This document shows positions 56,868-64,000 of a stretch of 64,000 nt of DNA, piece by piece (position 1 is the stretch's first letter; the number at the start of each line of letters is the position of its first letter). The notes under the pieces are model-generated. The model saw only the letters and a list, made by a program, of their open reading frames with translations. It did no database searches and was not told the DNA's origin. Made by a program: the position numbers and the translations under genes. Source of the stretch: Streptomyces muensis (lineage in GTDB: Bacteria; Actinomycetota; Actinomycetes; Streptomycetales; Streptomycetaceae); assembly GCF_021474425.1 (NCBI RefSeq), contig NZ_JAKEIP010000001.1, positions 85,235 through 149,234 of the forward strand, written 5' to 3'.

Positions 56868-59800
56868 GTGACGACCGACGAGAACCAACTCCGCCAGTAC
56901 CTCAAGCGTGCGGTCGCCGACGCCCGCGCGAGCCGCAAGCGGCTGCGCGAGGTGGAGGAGCGGGAGCAGGAGCCCATCGCGATCATCGGGATGGCGTGCC
57001 GCTACCCCGGCGGCGTGCGCTCCCCGGAGCAGCTGTGGCAGGTCGTCGCCGACGGCGTCGACGCGGTGTCGCCCTTCCCCGAGGGCCGTGGCTGGGACGT
57101 CGACGACCTCTACGACCCCGACCCGGAGGCGGTCGGCAAGTCGTACACCCGGTATGGCGGGTTCCTGCACGACGCGGACCTGTTCGACCCGGAGTTCTTC
57201 GGGATGTCGCCCCGTGAGGCGCTGGCCACCGACCCGCAGCAGCGGCTGCTCCTGGAGACCGCGTGGGAGGCGTTCGAGCGGGCGCGGATCGTGCCCGAGT
57301 CGGTGCGGGGCAGCCGTACCGGGGTGTTCGTCGGGGCGATGTACAACGACTACGGTTCGCGGCCCCGTCTGCCGGCCGACGAGTTCGAGGGCTACCTGTA
57401 CGGCGGCAGCGCGGGCAGTGTCGCCTCGGGCCGGCTCGCCTACACCTTCGGGCTGGAGGGGCCGGCGGTCACCGTCGACACGGCGTGCTCGTCCTCACTG
57501 GTCGCCGCTCATCTCGCGGCGACGGCGCTGCGCCGGGGCGAGGCCGATCTGGCGCTGGCCGGCGGGGTGACGGTGATGTCGACACCCACCTCGTTCGTGG
57601 AGTTCTCCCGGCTGCGCGGGCTGTCGCCCGACGGCCGGTGCCGGTCCTTCGCGGCGTCCGCCGACGGCACCGGCTGGGCGGAGGGCGTCGGTCTGCTGCT
57701 GCTCGCCCGGCTCTCCTACGCACGGCGCGAGGGCCACCCCGTGCTCGCCGTGATCAAGGGGTCGGCGATCAACCAGGACGGCGCCAGCAACGGGCTCACC
57801 GCGCCCAACGGTCCCGCTCAGGAACGGGTGATCCGTCAGGCGCTCACCAGCGCGGGGCTGTCGCCGGCCGACGTCGACGCGGTCGAGGCGCACGGTACGG
57901 GGACGACGCTCGGCGACCCGATCGAGGCGCGGGCGCTGCTCGCCACGTACGGCAAGGACCGGGCCGTCGACCGGCCGCTGTGGCTGGGCTCGCTCAAGTC
58001 CAACATCGGTCACGCGCAGGCCGCGGCCGGCGTCGGCGGCATCATCAAGATGGTCGAGGCGATCCGCCACGGGGTCCTCCCGAGGACCCTGCACGCCGAG
58101 GAGCCCTCTCCCCACATCGACTGGGACACGGGCGCGCTCGCCCTCCTCACCGAGCCCCGCGCCTGGCCGGAGACCGGTCGCCCCCGCCGCGCCGCCGTCT
58201 CGTCGTTCGGCTTCAGCGGCACGAACGCCCACGTGATCGTGGAGGAGGCGACGGAGGACACGACGGAGGCGGCCGAGGGGGCCGACGGCCCGGCCGAGGG
58301 CACCGCCGGGCAGGGCGAGGGCGAGCCCGTGCGGGCTCCGCGGCATCCTGCCGGAGGAGAGTCCTTCGGGTGGCCCGGCCGCCCCCTGCCGCTGGTCCTG
58401 TCCGCCAAGGGCGAGCCCGCACTCGCCGGGCAGGCCCGGCAGTTGCTGGACCTCCTTGCCTCGAGCGCGACCGCTCGGGTCGGCGACGGCGGCCCCACCG
58501 CCGCCGCCGACATCGCCCACGCCCTGGTCACCACGCGGGCCGCGTTGGACGACCGGGCCGTGGTCGTCGGTGCCGACCTCGACGCGCTGACCGCCGGGCT
58601 GACCGCCCTCGCCGAGGGGAGCGGGGCCCCGAACGTGGTGCGCGGTGGTCGTGCCGGGGCGTCGCGGGTGGCGTTCGTGTTTCCCGGGCAGGGGTCCCAG
58701 TGGGCCGGCATGGCGGCCGAACTGCTGGACGCCTCACCGGTGTTCGCGGCAGCCATGGCCGACTGCGGGGCGGCGCTGGCTCCGGTCACCGACTGGGATC
58801 TGATCGAGACCGTACGGGCCCGGCAGCCGCTGGAGCGGGTGGACGTGGTCCAGCCGGCACTGTGGGCGATCATGGTGTCGCTCGCGGCGGTGTGGCGTGC
58901 CCACGGGGTGCGGCCCGCCGCCGTGATCGGCCACTCCCAGGGGGAGATCGCCGCCGCGTGCGTGGCCGGCGCGCTGTCCCTGGCCGACGGCGCCCGGGTC
59001 GTGGCCCTGCGTGCCCGCGCCATCGCCGAGGACCTCTCCGGCCGGGGCGGCATGATGTCGGTCGCGCTGCCCGAACCCCGCGTACGCGAACTGATCGACG
59101 GCTACGGCGGCCGGGTCGCGGTGGCCGCCGTCAACGGCGCCGCGTCCGTGGTGCTCTCCGGTGACGGCGACGCCCTGGACGAGCTGCGCGAGACGGTCCT
59201 GGCCGACGGCGGCCGCGCCAAGCGCCTCCCCGTGGACTACGCCTCGCACTGCGCGCACGTCGAGTCGATCCGTGAGCGGCTGCTGGCCGACCTGGCGGGC
59301 ATCGAGGCCCGCCCCTCCGAGGTGCCGTTCTACTCCACCGTCACCGGCGGCCTGTTCGACACCACGGGTCTGGACGCCACGTACTGGTACACCAACCTGC
59401 GGCAGAGCGTGCTGTTCGAGCCGACCACGCGGACCCTGCTGGACGGCGGTCACGGTGTCTTCGTCGAGTGCAGCCCGCACCCGGTGCTGCTGCACAGCAT
59501 CGAGGAGACCGCCGACGTCGTGGGGACGGCCGTCGTCGGCGTCGGCTCGCTCCGCCGCGACCACGGCGGGCCCGACCGGGTGCTGGCCGCGCTGGGCGAG
59601 GCGTTCGTGGCCGGGGCCCCGGTGGACTGGCCGGTGGTGTTCGAGGGCCTGCCGGTGCGCCCCGTCGAGCTGCCGACGTACCCGTTCCAGCGCGAGCGGT
59701 ACTGGCTGGAGCAGTCGGCGCCCGCGTACGCGGCGGGCCCCGGCCCCTCGGACCACCCCCTGCTGGGTACGGCGGTCACGGTGGCCGGCGCGGACGAGGT

Positions 59801-62462
59801 GCTGTTCACCGGCCGGGTCGCGGCGGCCACCCAGCCGTGGCTGTCCGGGCACACCGTGTCCGGCACCGTCGTGCTGCCGTCGGCGGCCCTGGTCGACGCG
59901 GTCCTGCGGGCGGGCGCCGAAGCGGGCTGCCCGGTGGTGGACGAACTGGACGTACGGGCCCCGCTTGCCGTCCCCGACACCGGTGACGTCCCGCTCCAGG
60001 TGCGGGTCGGCGCACCGGACGAATCGGGCCGGCGCCCCGTCACCGTGCACGCCCTGCCGGATGCCGGCACCGGAGAGTGGGCGGAGCTGGCCTCCGGGAC
60101 CCTGTGCGCCGAGGCCGGCACGGTCGCCGGCCCTGCGGGGAGCGCCGACGGCGTCGAGGTGCGGCTCCCGGAGGAACACGCCGCCGACGCCGGCCGTCAC
60201 GTCCTGCACCCGGCGCTGCTGGAGGCCGCTCTCGTGGTGGACGGGGGCGAGCCGTTCGCGGTCCGCTGGCGCGGGGTGCGGCCGCACGCCCCGGGAGCGA
60301 CCGCCGTAAGGGCCCGGCTCGCCCCTGCCGGGCGGAGCGCCGGGGAGGCCGACGCGGAGGAGGGTCCCGTGTCCGTCGTGCTGAGCGGCCCGGACGGGGC
60401 GCTCGTCGCCACCGTCGACTCCGTCGTCCGGCGCTCCCCCGAGCCGTCGGAACTCATCGGCGGCCCCGGCCCGCTGCGGGCCCTGCACCACATCACCTGG
60501 ACGCCGCTCACCCCACGTCGGCCGGACCGGCCGATCGCCTGGGCGGCCCTGGAGCGCCTGCCGGCCGAGGGGCCCGGGGAGACGTACGCGGCACACCGGG
60601 CGTACGACGGCGAGTCCGGCGTTCCCTCCTACGAGGACCTCGCCGCCCTCGGGCGCGCGGTCGAGTCCGGTACGGCGGTCGACGCCCTCCTCGTCCATCT
60701 CCCGGCGGCCGGCAACGACACCGAGGTCGTGGACGGCGTGCACTCGGCGACCGGGAGGGCGCTGGCCCTGCTCCAGGCCTGGGTGGCCGACGAGCGGCTG
60801 GCCGCGACCCGGCTCGTGCTGGTCACCAGGGGCGCGGTGGCCGCCACGGCCGACGAGGTGCCGCACCTCGACGCGGCGGCGGTCCGGGGTCTGGTGCGCT
60901 CGGCGCAGTCGGAGAACCCGGACCGGATCGTCCTGGTGGACGCCCCCGGTACGGGCGCGGACGCCGCGCAGGTCCCCCCGGCGCTCCTGGCCGCCCTGCT
61001 CGCCACGGACGAACCGCAGGCCGCGGTACGCGACGGCCGGCTTCTGGTGCCCCGGCTGCACCGGGTCGCCCGGGCCGACACCGGCGACGGCACGGCCCCC
61101 CGCTGGCGCCCGGACGGCACGGTCCTCGTCACCGGCGGCACGGGGGCGCTCGGCGCCGCGGTGGCCCGGCACCTCGTCGTCGAGCACGGCGTCCGGCGAC
61201 TGCTGCTGACCTCCCGCCGGGGTGAACGGGCGCCGGGAGCCGGGGAGTTGCGTACCGAGCTCACCGGGCTCGGGGCCGAGGTCCGGATCGAGGCGTGCGA
61301 CGTCGCCGACCGTGACGCGCTCAAGGCGCTGCTCTCCGAGATACCGGCCGAGCACGCGCTGACCGGGGTCGTGCACGCGGCCGGGGTCCTGGACAACGCT
61401 CTGCTCCCGGCGCTGACCTCCGACCAGCTGGACGCGGTACTGGGCCCGAAGGCGGACGCCGCGTGGCATCTGCACGAGCTGACCCAAGAGGACGAACTGG
61501 CGGCGTTCGTGCTGTTCTCCTCGGTCGTGGGTGTGTTCGGCGGTCCGGGTCAGGCCAACTACGCGGCGGCCGGGGCCTTCCTGGACGCGCTGGCCGAGCG
61601 GCGTCGCGCCGAGGGCCTGCCCGCCAGCTCGCCGGCCTGGGGGCTGTGGGAGGTCGAAGGCGGGATCAACGCGGGGCTCACCCCGGCCGACCGGTCCCGT
61701 TTCGCCCACGACGGCTTCGTACCGACGAGCACGGCCGAGGGACTTGAGCTGTTCGACGCGGCGCTGACGGTACGTCATCCGTCGCTCACGGCGGTGCCGT
61801 TCGACCTCGCGGCGGTACGGGCCTGCGGCGGTCCGGTTCCGCCGCTGCTGCGGGCCCTGGTGCCGGTGGCCGACCGCCGCCCGGAGCGGACCGGCGCCGA
61901 GGGGGGTGTGCCCCTCACGGAGCGACTCGCCGGGATGAACGCGGGCGAGCGGCGGGAGTTCGTGCTGGACCTGGTGCGTGGCGAGGTGGCCGTCGTGCTG
62001 GGCTTCCGCGACCCGGCCGCCGTCGAAGCCCAACGGCCCTTCCAGGAGCTGGGGTTCGACTCGCTCACCGCCGTGCAGCTGCGCAACCGGCTGGGCGCGG
62101 TCAGCGGCGTCCGGCTGCCGGCGACCGTGGTGTTCGACCATCCGACCCCGGCGGCCCTCACCGCGTTCCTGCTCGCCGGGCTCGGGTCCCGGGAGGAGCC
62201 CGCCGAGCGATCCCCGCTCCTGGCCGAGCTCGACAAGCTGGAGGAGATCCTCTCGACGGCCGCCGGCACCGAGAACTCCGCTGTCACCGAGGCGGACGAA
62301 CGCGCCGCCGTCACCGTCCGGTTGCAGACGATCCTGTCGCGCTGGATGGACGCCTGGGGCGACACGCCCGGCGATCTGGGCCCGGCGGACCCGCTGGAGT
62401 CGGCCTCGACCGACGAACTCCTCGACTTCATCGACAACGAACTCGGCCGCGCGGGCAGCTGA
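56868..62462 (+). CDS. Modular type I polyketide synthase, module 3: KS-AT(methylmalonyl)-DH*-KR-ACP (1864 aa)
   Basis: GTG 56868 opens a coiled-coil docking segment ([20 protein letters not shown]), then KS from residue 36 with Cys207. AT has FPGQGSQW, Ser690 in GHSQGE and YASH at 791-794, meaning methylmalonyl-CoA. The DH-like region keeps His995 and GTVVLP, but the catalytic Asp is Glu1119 (HPALLEAAL) and the segment with YGPxF is absent. KR has [12 protein letters not shown] at 1508-1510 and Tyr1565, but the usual Asn four residues later is Gly. ACP Ser1732 lies in GFDSL, and a C-terminal docking segment ends DNELGRAGS. It extends the diene with a methyl-branched unit whose beta-carbon is OH, or keto if KR is impaired. 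Confidence 0.94.
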   Translation: MTTDENQLRQYLKRAVADARASRKRLREVEEREQEPIAIIGMACRYPGGVRSPEQLWQVVADGVDAVSPFPEGRGWDVDDLYDPDPEAVGKSYTRYGGFLHDADLFDPEFFGMSPREALATDPQQRLLLETAWEAFERARIVPESVRGSRTGVFVGAMYNDYGSRPRLPADEFEGYLYGGSAGSVASGRLAYTFGLEGPAVTVDTACSSSLVAAHLAATALRRGEADLALAGGVTVMSTPTSFVEFSRLRGLSPDGRCRSFAASADGTGWAEGVGLLLLARLSYARREGHPVLAVIKGSAINQDGASNGLTAPNGPAQERVIRQALTSAGLSPADVDAVEAHGTGTTLGDPIEARALLATYGKDRAVDRPLWLGSLKSNIGHAQAAAGVGGIIKMVEAIRHGVLPRTLHAEEPSPHIDWDTGALALLTEPRAWPETGRPRRAAVSSFGFSGTNAHVIVEEATEDTTEAAEGADGPAEGTAGQGEGEPVRAPRHPAGGESFGWPGRPLPLVLSAKGEPALAGQARQLLDLLASSATARVGDGGPTAAADIAHALVTTRAALDDRAVVVGADLDALTAGLTALAEGSGAPNVVRGGRAGASRVAFVFPGQGSQWAGMAAELLDASPVFAAAMADCGAALAPVTDWDLIETVRARQPLERVDVVQPALWAIMVSLAAVWRAHGVRPAAVIGHSQGEIAAACVAGALSLADGARVVALRARAIAEDLSGRGGMMSVALPEPRVRELIDGYGGRVAVAAVNGAASVVLSGDGDALDELRETVLADGGRAKRLPVDYASHCAHVESIRERLLADLAGIEARPSEVPFYSTVTGGLFDTTGLDATYWYTNLRQSVLFEPTTRTLLDGGHGVFVECSPHPVLLHSIEETADVVGTAVVGVGSLRRDHGGPDRVLAALGEAFVAGAPVDWPVVFEGLPVRPVELPTYPFQRERYWLEQSAPAYAAGPGPSDHPLLGTAVTVAGADEVLFTGRVAAATQPWLSGHTVSGTVVLPSAALVDAVLRAGAEAGCPVVDELDVRAPLAVPDTGDVPLQVRVGAPDESGRRPVTVHALPDAGTGEWAELASGTLCAEAGTVAGPAGSADGVEVRLPEEHAADAGRHVLHPALLEAALVVDGGEPFAVRWRGVRPHAPGATAVRARLAPAGRSAGEADAEEGPVSVVLSGPDGALVATVDSVVRRSPEPSELIGGPGPLRALHHITWTPLTPRRPDRPIAWAALERLPAEGPGETYAAHRAYDGESGVPSYEDLAALGRAVESGTAVDALLVHLPAAGNDTEVVDGVHSATGRALALLQAWVADERLAATRLVLVTRGAVAATADEVPHLDAAAVRGLVRSAQSENPDRIVLVDAPGTGADAAQVPPALLAALLATDEPQAAVRDGRLLVPRLHRVARADTGDGTAPRWRPDGTVLVTGGTGALGAAVARHLVVEHGVRRLLLTSRRGERAPGAGELRTELTGLGAEVRIEACDVADRDALKALLSEIPAEHALTGVVHAAGVLDNALLPALTSDQLDAVLGPKADAAWHLHELTQEDELAAFVLFSSVVGVFGGPGQANYAAAGAFLDALAERRRAEGLPASSPAWGLWEVEGGINAGLTPADRSRFAHDGFVPTSTAEGLELFDAALTVRHPSLTAVPFDLAAVRACGGPVPPLLRALVPVADRRPERTGAEGGVPLTERLAGMNAGERREFVLDLVRGEVAVVLGFRDPAAVEAQRPFQELGFDSLTAVQLRNRLGAVSGVRLPATVVFDHPTPAALTAFLLAGLGSREEPAERSPLLAELDKLEEILSTAAGTENSAVTEADERAAVTVRLQTILSRWMDAWGDTPGDLGPADPLESASTDELLDFIDNELGRAGS

Positions 62463-62556
62463 TGCCCCGTGCCGAAGCGGCGTCCCGCACGCCCCCGGGT
62501 CCCGCACCGCTGTCACTGCACGTCACTGCCGTCCCCGAGAAGATGTGAGTCACCCC

Positions 62557-64000
62557 ATGGCGGATGAGAAGAAGCTGGCCGACTACCTGAAATGGGTCAC
62601 GGCCGATCTGCGGAAGGCACGCAGCCGCATCGCCGAGCTGGAGTCCGGACGGCTGGAGCCGGTCGCGATCGTCGGCATGGCCTGCCGCTACCCCGGCGGG
62701 GTGGCCTCGGCCGACGATCTGTGGCAGCTGGTCTCCGAGGGCCGGGACGCCATCTCGGAGTTCCCCGCCGACCGGGGCTGGGACCTGGAAGGGCTGTACG
62801 ACGCCGACCCGGACACGCCCGGCACGTCGTACACCCGCGAGGGCGGGTTCCTGGACGGCGCGGCCGACTTCGACGCCGCGTTCTTCGGGATCTCCCCGCG
62901 CGAGGCGCTGTCGATGGACCCGCAGCAGCGCGTGCTGCTGGAGACCGCCTGGGAGACCTTCGAGCACGCGGGCATCGACCCGACAGGGCTGAAGGCGTCC
63001 AACGTGGGTGTCTTCGTCGGCGCGGTGGAACAGACGTACCTCGGTCTGGAAGGGCCCGAGGAGTTCGAGGGCTATCTGATGACCGGCAAGCTCAGCAGTG
63101 TGGTCTCCGGCCGGGTCTCGTACTCGCTCGGGTTAGAGGGGCCCGCCGTCACGGTGGACACGGCGTGCTCCTCGTCGCTGGTCGCGCTGCATCTCGCGGC
63201 GCAGTCCGTGCGCAGCGGGGAGTCGGCGCTCGCCCTGGCGGGCGGGGTGACGATCACTGGTACGCCGGGCGGGTTCGTCGACTTCTCCCGGCAGCGGGGT
63301 CTCGCCGCCGACGGCCGGTGCAAGTCGTTCGCGGCCGCCGCCGACGGGACCAGCTGGTCGGAGGGCGCGGGGCTGCTCCTCGTGGAACGGCTCTCCGACG
63401 CCGTACGCAACGGACATCGCGTCCTGGCGGTGCTGCGGGCCACCGCCGTCAACCAGGACGGCGCCTCCAACGGGCTCACCGCGCCGAGCGGCCCGGCCCA
63501 GGAGCGGGTCATCCGTCAGGCGCTCGCCGAGGCGCGGCTGGACGCGGCCGACGTGGACGCGGTCGAGGCACACGGCACCGGCACCCGGCTGGGTGACCCG
63601 ATCGAGGCCCAGGGGCTGGTGCGCACCTACGGCGCGGCCCACCCGACCGAACGTCCGCTGTACCTGGGGTCGCTGAAGTCCAACATCGGGCACGCGGCCG
63701 CCGCGGCCGGGGTGGGCGGCGTCATCAAGATGGTCCAGGCGATACGGCACGGGGTGCTGCCCAGGACCCTGCACGTCGACCGGCCGACGCCGCTGGTCGA
63801 CTGGTCCGACGGCGCGGTGGAACTGCTGACCGAGGAGCGCCCCTGGCCGCACACGGGCCGCCCGCGCCGCGCCGCCGTCTCCGGGTTCGGGGTGAGCGGC
63901 ACCAACGCCCACGTGATCATCGAGCAGGCCCCCGAGCCGACGGAGGCAGCGACGGAGACGACGAGCCCGGCGAACGCCCCGACCCCCGCTCCCCCGGTCC
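62557..64000 (+). CDS. Modular type I polyketide synthase, next gene (KS visible, cut by window end)
   Basis: ATG 62557 starts a docking coiled coil ([19 protein letters not shown]) and a KS domain from about residue 34, with Cys204 in DTACSSS, EAHGTGT and [11 protein letters not shown]. The KS ends near NAHVIIEQ, and the window stops in the KS-AT linker. The 94-bp gap to the previous gene and matching docking ends indicate collinear assembly. Codon 193 (63133-63135), in LGLEGPAV, is TTA, the rare leucine codon read by the bldA tRNA in Streptomyces, so translation of this subunit may depend on developmental stage. Confidence 0.93.
   Translation, partial: MADEKKLADYLKWVTADLRKARSRIAELESGRLEPVAIVGMACRYPGGVASADDLWQLVSEGRDAISEFPADRGWDLEGLYDADPDTPGTSYTREGGFLDGAADFDAAFFGISPREALSMDPQQRVLLETAWETFEHAGIDPTGLKASNVGVFVGAVEQTYLGLEGPEEFEGYLMTGKLSSVVSGRVSYSLGLEGPAVTVDTACSSSLVALHLAAQSVRSGESALALAGGVTITGTPGGFVDFSRQRGLAADGRCKSFAAAADGTSWSEGAGLLLVERLSDAVRNGHRVLAVLRATAVNQDGASNGLTAPSGPAQERVIRQALAEARLDAADVDAVEAHGTGTRLGDPIEAQGLVRTYGAAHPTERPLYLGSLKSNIGHAAAAAGVGGVIKMVQAIRHGVLPRTLHVDRPTPLVDWSDGAVELLTEERPWPHTGRPRRAAVSGFGVSGTNAHVIIEQAPEPTEAATETTSPANAPTPAPPV

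Overview
The window is high-GC actinobacterial DNA, almost certainly from a Streptomyces. Codons have G or C in nearly every third position. GTG starts and 4-bp gene overlaps are common, and rare TTA codons sit in a few genes. The product families are also typical: a XlnA-type GH10 xylanase, a DUF6480 membrane peptide, an N-acetylglutaminylglutamine-type amidotransferase and a modular type I PKS. I found no rRNA, tRNA, CRISPR array or insertion sequence.

1-7.8 kb: an incomplete YheO-like regulator, then a galactoside operon of MFS transporter, two different GH35 enzymes and a LacI regulator, with a perfect 18-bp operator in front. A methyltransferase converges on it. 7.9-12.8 kb: a P1B-type metal ATPase behind interlocked inverted repeats, and a znuACB-type zinc importer with a Zur-like box. 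12.8-18.1 kb: a housekeeping/stress block with an SRAP protein, a DUF6766 membrane protein coupled to an unlisted 27-residue peptide, a lipoprotein, a CBS protein, a DUF6480 protein and a GAF/PAS/SpoIIE phosphatase. 18.1-23.4 kb: an S9 peptidase, an amidotransferase and a GCS2-type carboxylate-amine ligase, probably one small-peptide pathway.

23.7-40.3 kb is a plant-polysaccharide island. It holds an SDR and GH43 with a LacI regulator, a GH5 cellulase, a rhamnosidase remnant fused head-on to a ricin-lectin remnant, an intact GH78 protein with duplicated F5/8 domains, a broken GH2 gene, and a xylan set. The xylan set is a GH10 xylanase and a CE1-type esterase on the minus strand, with a GH62 arabinofuranosidase divergent to them. 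CGAAAGTTTC-like half-palindromes recur before GH43, GH5 and xlnA, which points to a shared LacI-type repressor. The esterase and the GH62 enzyme share a near-identical N-terminal ricin-like domain, and each carries a TTA codon in its signal peptide.

40.5-64 kb: a PPOX/F420 oxidoreductase, a 26-bp terminator hairpin, a class III aminotransferase, and then, divergently, the first three genes of a type I PKS (the third is cut by the window end). The order is KSQ-AT-ACP loading, two KS-AT(malonyl)-DH-KR-ACP modules, a KS-AT(methylmalonyl)-degenerate DH-KR-ACP module, and a further KS. This predicts an acetate-started diene followed by a methyl-branched unit. The third PKS gene contains a TTA codon, so bldA control is likely.
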